A DNA stretch of 64,000 nucleotides from Chaetoderma sp. LZ-2023a (Eukaryota > Mollusca > Caudofoveata > Chaetodermatida > Chaetodermatidae), in contig CM067370.1 in the NCBI GenBank assembly GCA_034401795.1, positions 68,011,188 through 68,075,187 on the forward strand. The letters run 5' to 3'. This document shows, piece by piece, positions 31,812 to 42,760 of this stretch. The translations under genes were made by a program, and so were the position numbers. A model generated the notes under the pieces. It saw nothing but the letters and a program-made list of their open reading frames with translations. It ran no database searches and was not told the DNA's origin. Each line of letters begins with the position of its first letter. The stretch's first letter is position 1.

Positions 31812-33113
31812 ATTCAATTCAAATATTTTTTTAATTTTATAGTAGCATTTCACATTTATATTACAAAGAACATTTAGTCCATCAAAGGCAAAGCCTATGT
31901 GGTGATGGACCCCTAACATATATCTTCAAGCTTCAATAGTTTTTCTGTTTAAAAAAAATTTTGACCCGCTGTTGGTTGTGAAAATATCTTTATAGCATTT
32001 TTCTGAAGTGTCTTTAAATTTTTTTGTTTTGATGAGTAAGTGTTAGTCCAAATAATGTTGCAGTATGTGATTGGCGGTAATATTAACGTGCTATATAGCA
32101 TTTTATAAGGTGTTTAGGTAAGTAGCTTTTTAGTCGACGTATAATACCAATGTTCTTTGCAATCTTTGACGTTACAATTTGTATATGTTTCTCCCATGTG
32201 AGTTTCTTGTCCAAATAGACACCTAAGAATTTTGCAAATTGTGCCTCACATATTTGTTAATTATCTACATACATTTTAGGGAGATCAGTACTTTTCATTT
32301 TTTAATTGTGAATAAGATGTAATTTGTTTTTGCAACATTGAGCGATAATTTGTTAACCGTAAACCAATGAATTACTTTTTCTATTTCTTCATTTATGTTT
32401 TTGTATAAAGTATCAATGTTTTTATGGCTGCATAAAGCATTGGTATCGTCTGCAAAGAGAATTAAAGACAAGTGTTTGCAAACATTTGGTAAGTCATTCA
32501 TATAGAGTAAGAACAACAGCGGGCCAAGAATTGAACCCTGAGGAACACCACAGACTATTTCTCCACTCTTAGATAGGACTCTGTTGTACTGGGCATATTG
32601 TGTTCCACTGGATAGGTAGCTTTTTATCCAGTCCAGTGCAATGCCTCGTATTCCGTAGTTTGAGTTTTTCTATTAAAATGTTATGGTCTATTGTATCGAA
32701 TGCTTTAGATAAATCTATAAAAATTCCAAGAATATGTTCTTTTTTGTCCAATGTATTTACTATCTTTTCCATCATATCTATAAGAGGTAACATTGTGGAG
32801 TGTTTTTTCCCCGAAAACCGTATTGTGACTGGTAAAGGATAAAGTTTGTATTTAAAAAATGGTCTATTGTATCGAATGCTTTAGATAAATCTATAAAAAT
32901 TCCAAGGATATGGTCTTTTTTGTTCAATGTATTTACTATCTTTTCCATCATATCTATAAGAGCTAACATTGTGGAGTGCTTTTCCCGAAAACCGTATTCT
33001 GACTGATAAAGGATAGGGTTTTTATTTAAGTAATTAGTTAGCCTGTTATAATAGAGTCCTTTCAAGAGCTTCGAGAACAGTGAATACTGAACAGTGAATA
33101 GTACTGATGACAA
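31812..33113 (-). pseudogene. L2/CR1-like non-LTR reverse transcriptase with internal duplication
   Basis: On the minus strand the RT reads YLNKNPILYQSEYGFREKHS, MLALIDMMEKIVNTLNKK and GIFIDLSKAFDTIDH. It then restarts with FILYQSQYGFRGK and a second GIFIDLSKAFDTIDHNILIE, so about 170 bp is present twice (about 32688-32820 and 32857-32995). Later come FLLYMNDLPNVCKHLSLILF with the ADD catalytic box. The 3' UTR runs to 31812 with the hairpin at 31877-31910. Frames are broken at least twice. Confidence 0.82.
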
Positions 33114-33429
33114 TTAAGACAATTAGCTGTAAAGCGCATTACAACTAATGGCTGGTTCATGCAATGTCAACACCTGCTAGCCAAATACATCTTTCCTAGC
33201 ATGTACGGGCTGATTCACTGTATGTCTGATAAAGATCACTGGAAGGCAACGATTGACTCGCAAATCAATGAAAATATACACACAGCCCGGCAAAAGGATG
33301 CTATTGTCAAACCTACTGTAGCTCGCGGGGGTACGTACTGGTCCACTATTAGGTTTCCGCCCATCGTACTGCAAGTGCACGATGATCGGGATGGCTGGTT
33401 AGCTGCGGATCTCGGGGTTGCGGATCCCG
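33114..33429. other. Unassigned spacer
   Basis: A plus-strand frame (33159-33434) is open for 91 codons but shows no family features. It may belong to the adjacent LTR relic. Confidence 0.4.
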
Positions 33430-34620
33430 TATGATGTCTCTCCAAGAAATACAAAGAACGGCTTCTAGAGCCAGTGGAACACTGATGTTCCAGTGGGGGC
33501 CGTGTGACCATTGCGCCAAGATTGAACCACATGGTGTTGTCCCAACTATTTGTGTCACCAGTATGCCTTCCATACTAATTTAGAGAATGGAACAATGTGT
33601 AATTAAAACAGTAGAAATATTAATATATACTATGCAAACAAGATGATCGTTTGACAGTAAATGAGCACACAATAATACACAATATAGAGCTAACTGGTGT
33701 TCTTTCCACGTGGTGTCGCCGGAGGTACCACACAGGTGGTGAATCCACAGCGGTATCCCCCCCCGAGAAACATCCGCAACAAAGTCACTAAGTAGCTTAA
33801 TATAAGCTAATATACCCCTAACATACACAAAGAAAATATTGTTATTGCAAGAGGAAAGTGCCTCACGCGGCCCTCCGTCACAGGAAAATGCCTTCGACGC
33901 TGAAGCGAAGGAAAAGAGCTGGCAAAAAGGAGCACTCTTTTGTTCAACAGAAAAATGCTAAGTGGAGATCCTAGTCAAATAATAATTAATGTGATGCATA
34001 CTGGTTTACGTGAAGACGAGACGAAAGATTTCCGAAGAATTCCCACGTCACCGTCTTATGTAGTTCCAAAGATACTGTATTGGTAGATGCCGATTTATTT
34101 ATGCGGAACTTCTACTACCATCTAACCTACCAATTAGTTGTTAGAAACGAAAACCAGCTTTGACCACAAGTGGCAGGGATTCCTACCTAACTTTAGATAC
34201 AGTTGTCCAATGGGCGCAGATGCTCAGCTTCCCGTAGGTTGCTTTGGAATAGCATCTGCCTCCAAGGACAGCATGCATACTTGTTACGAGACAAGGCATC
34301 CGAATTCGATGAAAATCTGGCTCCCTTGCTCCGCAACCACATAAAACATCACCTGGACAATGGCTACGTTTCACATAAGCAAGTTTGATTACTAACATGT
34401 CGCTATGGTGCGGATGGAGAGGCGAATACCCATCGCGAGCATCGTTCCCGTGAGGGTGTGGCAGATTCCAAGATCTCACCCAGACACTGCAACACGTTGG
34501 ATGGAGATGGACGTCTCGTCCGTCACCAAGTCCTACAGATCTAACAGTTGACCTAACATTATGATTAAATTGCAATATGTCCAGATATGCACTGTGGGCC
34601 GGTAAATAAACTAACTAACT
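33430..34620 (-). mobile_element. LTR relic, family A
   Basis: Several blocks match, in the same order and orientation, the segment 48660-50230 and, inverted, 45480-46270: GTTCCAGTGGGGGCCGTGTGACCATTG-like words near 33487, GGAGGTACCACAC near 33720, GCCTCACGCGG near 33862, and CGTGAAGACG near 34010. The plus-orientation copy ends at a primer-binding site, so this copy is an LTR lying on the minus strand. Exact ends are not resolved. Confidence 0.6.
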
Positions 34621-35335
34621 CACATTTATAACTATAAGTTTTCGCAGTGCTTCCTTCATTGGCAGGGTTAACTAGCTAACAAGTATCCGAAGATACAGGG
34701 GAGATGTATGTGAATCAGCACTTTAACCATCACTGCTTAGAAACCTCCGATAGTTTCCCAGGGTCGGATCCGATCAACGTGCCGAGTCCAAACAATTAAT
34801 AAGCCATACGGCTGGTGGATTGTGGAAAGTGACAATACATTAATATATATGAGGCCCTATATGTAATTGGCCAATTTTACACAACCTTGCCAGAGTGCGG
34901 GGCTACATTACCGCAACAACCGGAAAAGAGGTGTACACTATATGTCTCTAAGTGAAGAAATTGTCCCTAACCACTTTAACCTATCTAATCGAGCTGAATA
35001 GTAAGGTTTAGTAGGTAACATGCCAGGCTCAAGCAATTAGAGCATGGTCAGCGATCTCAGTGTAAAATTGATGATGGCTGGAATAAAGTGATGTGGATAT
35101 AAATATTGCTGTTTAGTATTTCCTAGCGTACTGCGGTCCAAAGTTTTCTACAATTAAACAAAACATATTAACTGGATGGCTATCTGCCATATACAACTAA
35201 CCAATGCAATAAGTAGATATAATAATTAGAATATAATTTAAATGAGGTAGCTAAATATCACAGGTTGATGAACTTAAACGGTGTGGCTAGTTGAAAGCAC
35301 CTACAGTAAACAAGGATAATATGCACAGCAATAAA
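34621..35335. other. No gene seen
   Basis: Repeat-derived looking, AT-rich, with many stops in all frames. No partner was found in the window. Confidence 0.45.
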
Positions 35336-37620
35336 GAAATTATAAATTGCGGTCCTAAGACTGGGAAGGTACCTATTAGTCACCAGTACCAAATACGGAA
35401 ATGATAATTAAATGTACAATAGTATAGTTACTTGAGTACCTAATAGGCGTCGGTATGGAACAGGCTACTATGTTACTGAAATTGAGGCATGAGCATATTT
35501 GTAGTGCGAGCTGACACGTTCTCTGAGGCTGGAATGTTTTCCGCAGGCAGGTCTCCGCAGCTGAGTTCCGCTGGTAGGTCTCCGCAAGCTGGCTCCTCCA
35601 GACAGGGTAGACACGGTACAGACTCAGGACAGTGAAACAGAGTAGTGAAATAATGTCTATTAGATAATCTCTGTGTAGCGTATTTATAATTTATATGGAA
35701 GTGAGAAAGTTATCCATCCGGCGACGGAAGTAATAAAGTTGAAGTTTGCCCGTTAGAAGAGAGGGCTTGATAATGTTAAGCAGTTACATAACTGGCACAC
35801 GGTGCGGGATGCATCGCATAGCTCTTGCGGCGCACCTAGCAACGTTCCACCAGACTGTGGTAAAAAAAGTTAATTAAAACACACACGACAGGCAGTGCGG
35901 AAATTGAAGTCCACTTTTCAGCATGGCTGGCAGATCCGGCGAGTCATCCACCAAGAATCACCGTAAGCTCTACATTCTGTAGGATTACATTCCGGGCCCG
36001 CACGGCCCGCTCTCGGAAAGGCTCCCTTAGGAAAGTCTGGATACGGAAAGAATAACTTTAAATTTAGTTTATTACCCCAGGATGGCCGTCCGGGGGTGTC
36101 CAAAAACTGGTGGAAGCCGCCGACGTCCTACCACAGCAGATGTGCTGGGATCCATAAGACATCAGTAGATGTGAGAATCACTTGTAGGTCGGCAGTTACA
36201 TCCATCCTCCTGATGGCCCAGAGTTCCTGCGCGGGCCGGCTTGCACACAGGCGATGCTCCTGATTCTCGATTTTTCACCACTTTTATACTACTCGTGACG
36301 TCAGAGGCAGATGCCTCAACCAATCAGCGGCCGAGCAATAGTCAATCAGCGTGCAGCTGGATCAGTGACGTATTTATCACGTGCACAGAATATTCTAGAT
36401 CAGACAGAAAAGAAGAACATCATCACATCCAACAGTCTCTCCTAGCCAATGGTTACACTTCGTGGATGAGAAAACCACCTCCCCCACCTCGTAATAAACC
36501 ACCGGATGTCCGTACATCCAAGGCCTATCAGAACACCTTGGCAGACTCTTCAGAGAACACCACATCAAAACCTACCACAAGCCAATCAACACCTTAAGAT
36601 CACAACTAGTACGACCCAAAGATAAACTGACCACAGATGAATGCTCTGGAGTCATCTACAAGATCGAATGTGACCAATGTGAGGGGACATACATAGGCGA
36701 AACCAAAAGGCCTCTCAGCACCAGAGTCAAAGAACATCTTAAAATTAATTCCAGCTCAACTGTGGCAGAACATACAGAATCCACTGGCCACGTCATCCCC
36801 GCCAGCAGTGCCTCGGTCATCAACATTGAGACCAACTTATTCAAACGGAAGGTTAAAGAGGCCATAGAAATCTACAAGCATCAACCAACCATGAACAGAG
36901 ACGAGGGCTACCGTATACCAGCAGTCTACCAGTCCATGCTGTCACGTGACTCCACAAGATCTGACCAGAGTGACATTGCCAGTGACCGTCAGTTAGCGCT
37001 GAAGAAGTGACCGAGATGGTCACAAAAGCTACACTCAAACAATTTCTAAATCCCGGAGAGGTAACTAATTGTCCTTATTATTGTAGATCTATTTATGCAT
37101 ACACGCGATTACGACGTCAAAAGCAATATTTTGAGATAATTTAAGGGTGTTTTCGCTGATAACTCAGCTATTTCTGGGCCGATTTAAAAATGGTTTACAT
37201 TTCTAGAAAGCTCGTTTAATTCGGGTCCTGATTGGTACATAGAACAACGGGAACGGAAGAATTCTAGGTTTTTACCAGTACCAACTCGGTACACTATAGG
37301 CATGCACTCGCTTCCAATTCCGAGACGTGTCATCAGGGAAGCTCTGACGCGCCCGCATGCGCACATGCGTTTTATTGGACTTAGCCGATTTTAATGACAA
37401 CCTCTCTCATAGGGTCTATGAACGCATACTATCCTACCCAGGGGGCGTGCTTGGAGCAAATCCGGAGTGGCCATTCCGTACCCAGCTTTTCTGGGATGGT
37501 CAGTACCCGTCCGGTCAGTCCATGCTACACCACTCTCAAGTACCTTATTGTCAAAGTATGTACAGTAAACCAAGTACACCACTGTTGGAACTCCGCAGAG
37601 ATTACAGTCAGAGATGTTAG
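35336..37620 (-). mobile_element. LTR relic, family B, split by a Penelope-like element
   Basis: Blocks match 58449-59340 (GGCACCTATTGGTCA-type words, TAGTATAGTTACTTGAGTACC, ACGGTGCGGGA, CCACTTTTCAG, GGATGGCCGTCCG) and 53215-53960 (CGTGACGTCA, GCCAATCAGCG-type, AACTCAGC, TACACTATA). On the minus strand the order is ATTGG boxes, TGACGTCA, then TATAAAAG (about 36283-36290), a promoter layout. The Penelope-like insertion occupies 36402-37083. Confidence 0.7.
36402..37083 (+). mobile_element. 5'-truncated Penelope-like element with GIY-YIG nuclease
   Basis: The end of the RT is followed by a GIY-YIG endonuclease. After a frameshift near 36511 the frame reads LFREHHIKTYHKPIN, then GVIYKIECDQCEGTYIGETK with RPLSTRVKEH, then LFKRKVKEAIEIYKHQP and MNRDEGYRIP, ending at 37007. 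The spacing of YKI, YIGET, R-x-x-EH and the later Glu matches Penelope-like elements, whose nuclease nicks target DNA for primed reverse transcription. TAGATC at 36396-36401 and 37084-37089 forms a short target duplication. Confidence 0.88.
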
Positions 37621-38039
37621 AAGAGAAACAATCAAGGCAAGACTATTGGTTGATATATACATCCTTCAATCTACATCGTAGCCGCTACAACTAGCATGCA
37701 GTATCAGCCATATGCCAGTTATGCAAGCTGTCAAAAGAAGACAGAACTCATTTCCTAGTAACATGCCCACTGTTAATGAACACAAGAGCACCATATCTAG
37801 CTGATATCTACACAGTCATACGTCATGAAACAGAATCACCCACATTCAACAACTTAATAGCCGATCCGGAAAACATCACCAAATTCACCCTCGACCACTC
37901 AAAAACCTTCAATTGTATAAACATCAGGCTGTCCTCAGAGAGCTTTATAAAGGTGTCAAAAATCACACATTCCCTATGCTATACCCTCCACCTTAAGCGA
38001 TCCGAGCTACTAACTCAGTGTATATAGACGCACTGACTC
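37590..38039 (+). pseudogene. Non-LTR retrotransposon ORF2 C-terminus with Cys/His motif
   Basis: The frame reads ICQLCKLSKEDRTHFLVTCP, a C-x2-C...H-x4-C knuckle typical of the end of RTE/CR1-type ORF2, followed by ADIYTVIRHE and KITHSLCYTLHLKRSE. It ends at the TAG near 38027. The family is the same as at 30801-31231. Confidence 0.7.
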
Positions 38040-39290
38040 TTCTGTCGCTGCTTTGTGCATTATGTTTGCTGCACATCAACCCTGCACACAATACACGCTG
38101 TACAATACACACTCACTTTCTCACCATGTGGAACCAATCGCCTTGAACTAGCAATACGGACATATCGTTATGGGTTAGTCTTCCACGACGGATCCGTCGT
38201 CGCTACAACTTGTGTGTAGGCTGGGCTAATTTCGGATTTAATAAACTGTACAGTTAATATTCGTATATATTTAAAATAGTCATTGAAAAACAAACCTTAT
38301 TCGTCACTACTTACCCTGCTGGAGTAGGGATTAGCCCATCGAGGCTGGAGTTACCGATACAGATACAGATATGCCAAGATTGTCACCGTTTTAAGTGGTT
38401 GGGTGGGCGGGGACTAACGGCTAAGGTCAAATTACACATTACGTCATATAATTCTTAATTACCTTAATAAAATCTAATTAAACTGTGGGCTCAAAGTTTA
38501 ACACAATATAGCCAATAGAATTGTGCACATTTTGAGCCCATGCAAATAACCAAACATTTAAAGATACTGTGTCACACCAAGTAGTCTTAAATGAAAAATA
38601 ATAGCAAACTTACAATATTCCAGGTGTATTTAGCATATTTTTATGCAATCTAATAGAATATGAAATGAGTTTCCATGGTGAGCGCCCTATCATTGAAATT
38701 GAATTGTGCATAAAAACTATGCAGCTTGGATGAGTTTTATTTAAACTGTGTAGGTTGTGCCTCGTGAAATGGTGGAACGGACATTCAATAAGAAGAAGGG
38801 CTTCCCCAGTAGCAAAGTATGTCACAACGCATAAACAAATCTCTCATGACAGTGACGGGTTTGTAAATGTTAAGCTACATATTTTCCTTCTCCTACTCGC
38901 ATGTTTTAGTGTGTTCTCAAGTATCAACTTCTTTGTGACAACTTGATATTGAATCATATGAAGATATTTGTACGCTAGTATGGAATAAGAAAATTCAACA
39001 ATATTTACGCGATTGGAAGCGGAAAACAATCCCGTCAAGGGGCGTTCGCCCCAGTGCCAATTCGCAAATTATGCCGTTGTTATTATGGTTTAATTCTAAT
39101 ACGCTGGCGGCTTATTTTAAAGTCCAGGTGAATTCAGAGATTTTACGTGATATTATACACACCTACGCCATTTCCATAGCCCTATTCTATGCATTGGGCA
39201 TAAGGAAATGTGGGATATAGATTGTCTATTCACGTTTTGCGTGTAGGATACGCATACACGAGTCTTACGGCTTCATTCGTCGCTAAGTTA
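38040..39290. other. No gene seen
   Basis: It probably starts with the 3' UTR of the preceding non-LTR fragment (to about 38390). The rest is AT-rich and unremarkable. Confidence 0.45.
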
Positions 39291-41545
39291 GTCATCCACA
39301 CAGGCAGTTGGTCGGTCGATCAGTGGGTTGGTAATCAGTGGGTGGGTGGTTCGGTCTGTCAGCATGTCTATCCGTCAGTCACTCATGCAGTCATCTGACC
39401 TGTCACGCATGCAGTCTGTCTGTCGATCACTCATGCTGTCATCCGATCTGTCACCAAGGAGTTTTTTACTGTCAGTCTCTATTCCTCATGTAGTCATCCA
39501 ATCTGTCACTCATGCAGTCCGTCAGTCTGTCAATCATGCATACATCTGATCTGTCACTCATGCAGTCATGTGATATGTCACTCATGCAGTCATCTGATCT
39601 GTCACTCATGCAGTCGTCCGATCTGTCACTCATGCAGTCATCCGATCTGTCACTCATGCAGTCATCTGATCTGTCACATACGCAGTCATCCGATCTGTCA
39701 CTCATTCAGTCATCCAATATGTCACTAATGCAGTCTGTCAGTCCATCACTCAACTCATGCAGTTGGCAATCCGATCTGTCTTTCATGCAGTCGTTTGTTC
39801 GGTCGGTTACCATGTCTGTCAGTCGGTCACTCATGCAGTCATCTGATCTGTCACTCATGCAGTCCATCACTCTGTCAAACATGCAGTCATCCTATATGTC
39901 ACTCATACAGTCCATCAGTCTGTCTCTCATGCAGTTCATCCTATCAGTCACTCATGCAGTCATCCAATATGTCACTCATTCAGTCCATCTGATCTGTCAC
40001 TCATGCAGTCACCTGATCTGTCACTCATGCATTCGGTGACCAATTCAGTTGATCGGGCAGGCAGTCAGTCAGTTTGTCGTTTAGTTGGTCGAGCAGTGGG
40101 TTGATCAGTCGGTGAGTGGGTGGTTTGGTCTGCCAGTCTGTCAATCAGTCCATCAATCATGCAGTTATCCAATCTTTCACTCATGCAGTTCATCAGTAGT
40201 GCAGGCATTTGCTCTGTCACGGATGCAGTCGGTCAGTTGCCCAATGGGTTGTTCAGTCCATAGGTGTTTTTTTTGTCTCTCAGGATGTCCGCCACTCAAG
40301 CAGTCCTCCGATCTGCCTCTCATGCAGTCCACCTGTCCGTCACTCATCCAGTCATTCAAGTTGTCAGTCATGAAGTCGGTGACTCATATAGTCAGTCACT
40401 CATGTGGTCGGTCAGCCCGTCATGCATGCAATCAGCCGATCTGTCACTCATGCAATTGGTCCATCTGTCCATCGTTCATGTGGTCGGTTGGGCGGCTGAA
40501 GTGTAGTTTGGTCTGTCAGCATGTCCATCACTTATGCAATCATCTGATCCGTCCCTTATGCAGACATCCGATCTCACTCATGTGGTCGGTCGGTCCGCCA
40601 GTCTATCACACATACAGTCAACCGATCTGTCACTCATGTACCCATAAGATCTATCACTCATGCAGTCATCCGATCTGTCACTTATGCAGTCTGTCACTCA
40701 TACAGTCATCTTATCTGTCAGTCATGCAGTCATCCGATATGTCACACAGGCAGTCCATCAGTCTGTCAATGAAGTCGTCCATCAGTCTGTCACTCATGCA
40801 GTCATCCGATATGCCACTAATGAAGTCTGTCAGTCCGTCACTCATGCAGTTGGTCATCCGATCTGTCATTCATGCAGTCGGTTGTTCAGTCGGTCGGCCT
40901 GTCTGTCAGTCCGTCACTCATGCAGTCATCCACTCTGTCACTTATGCATCCCATCCGTCCATCACTCATGCAAGCAGTCATCCGATCTGTCACTCATGCA
41001 GTTATCTGATCTGTCACTCGTGCTGTTGGTCTGTCAGTCTATTGGCCAGTCATCATGGTCGCCAGTCCGTCATTCAAACGATCTGTCACTCCTGCAGTCC
41101 AACACTCATGCATTCAGTCATTCGATCTGTGACTCAAGCAGTCAGTCAGTCATTTGCTCTGTCACTCATGCAGTCGATCGGTCAGTCGTTTGGTCGGTCA
41201 TTCGGTCAGTTGGGCGGCCTGTTAGTCTGTCCATCAGTCGATCACACATGCAGTCATCAGATCTGTTACTCATGCAGGCGGTCATCTGATCTGGCACATA
41301 TGCAGTCAGTCCGTCATCCGATCTGTCACTCATGTAGTTGGTCAGTCGGTTAGCTTGTCCGTCAGTCGATCACTCATACTGCTATTAGAGCTGTCGCTCA
41401 TGCAGTCTGTCAGTCCATCACTCATGCAGTCAGACGTTCTCTCTGTTGGCCTATATGTCAGTCCGTCACTCATGTAGTCGGACATACGATCTGTTACTCA
41501 TGCAGTCAGTCGGTCATCAGATCTGTCACTCATGCGATCGGTCGA
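39291..41545 (+). repeat. 24-bp minisatellite, about 2.2 kb
   Basis: A unit close to GTCACTCATGCAGTCATCCG plus ATCT (24 bp) is repeated with many substitutions and with insertions of GTCGGTCAGTC-type words. Because 24 is a multiple of three, long frames repeating MQSSDLSL arise, the longest 422 codons at 40085-41353. No start context, composition or homology supports a gene. Confidence 0.93.
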
Positions 41546-42399
41546 AAATTGTCAAAAAGTCACCCCTCTATTTCCCCTCCCATATCCATAACGCATCTAT
41601 TTGTAATTTCAAGGTAGTCTGAGACGAGTTCACGAAAAATCAGGATATGATTGTTTCTTTTCATAATGAACGTCCCATAACGAAAATATTACAATATTTG
41701 TAAGACACACTTATGAATGATTGTGGGTTGCACTGCCCGTTTGCGTAATAACTGCAATAGTTTCCAAATTATTGTGAACTCGTTACGAAAACTGATCACG
41801 CAAGCCACCTTCACTTATACGCGGTGTGCGTTACCAGTATTAACATAACAAAACAAGTATACAGCTTACCAGGACTTTTACGTCCTATTATCAACTGGTG
41901 TATAAACTATAATTATTAATTATTATTGCATGGTAATTTTCGGGTGATTTGGCTTATCTAATGCTCTATAGTCGTAGGACACTGAGTGCGTTACATAGAT
42001 TTTGTCTGGGTACATACTGGCCCCGTTCGGCTGGGTATGAAACGGCCCGGTAGGGGATACTCCACGCTCACCTAGCCACATAAGGCCCGCGCATATATAC
42101 GCCATTTGGAAGGAGAATAGAATGAGTCAGTGAGTTGGCCTTATGCGCATGCGCAGCCATGATAGGGAAACAAACATTGATGCGGTAGACAATGGAGACT
42201 GACAACTTATGTATATAGTTGCTCATATTATGGCGATTCCGTAATATGGGACCGTTCTCCATGATTTTGGTATGTATCACTACCAGAATTGAATGGCGAA
42301 TTCAAAACGCTGAACCGAAATGAAATCGGTTCAGATCTAGCAAAGAAACGGTAAAGTTAAGACGGACTATTGAGAGCTCCAGCTAAAGCGTAGACATCG
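41546..42399. other. No gene seen
   Basis: No supported frame or repeat. GCGCATGCGC-type words near 42150 are the only notable composition. Confidence 0.45.
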
Positions 42400-42760
42400 C
42401 CAGCACGTGTACTTGATCGGGTGAGAGCCAGGCATGATTGCTCTAGCATGTGCTCTGGTTGTCTGAGCCCGCTGGCGCAGCCTCTCACCACGTATAAAAG
42501 ACGCTCTCACAGTCAGACTCAGAAGGGAAGCGGATTCGGTCCGATTGGGAAGCCATTCCTTATCTGCTTACTGCGTAGAGCTCGAGTTCTGCAATCTACA
42601 CCAATGCAGCTTATTACAGTCAGGTTCCCTCTCAGGATAACTGCGCTCTGCACCGCACTAAGTTTTTGGATGCTCCTGGTAGATCAACAGAGGCAAAATT
42701 CTAAATTAAAAGAAGGCTCTTTATTCTGACCACCGTCACCAGTGGTGCCTTCATTGTGGT
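42400..42760 (+). promoter_or_regulatory. LTR-like promoter segment with TATA box
   Basis: TATAAAA at 42493-42499 sits in GC-rich DNA and is followed by ACGCTCTCACAGTCAGACTC, a layout typical of an LTR U3/R junction. No second copy, primer-binding site or coding region is seen near it, so a solo LTR or a cryptic promoter are both possible. Confidence 0.35.

Noticed and set aside
33159..33573. Overlapping frames of 67-98 codons at 33.2-33.6 kb
   Set aside because: They fall in or beside an LTR relic whose other copies do not keep the frames open.
39512..41353. Frames of 175, 422 and 209 codons in the 24-bp array
   Set aside because: They overlap in different frames of the same tandem repeat, which is open by composition only.
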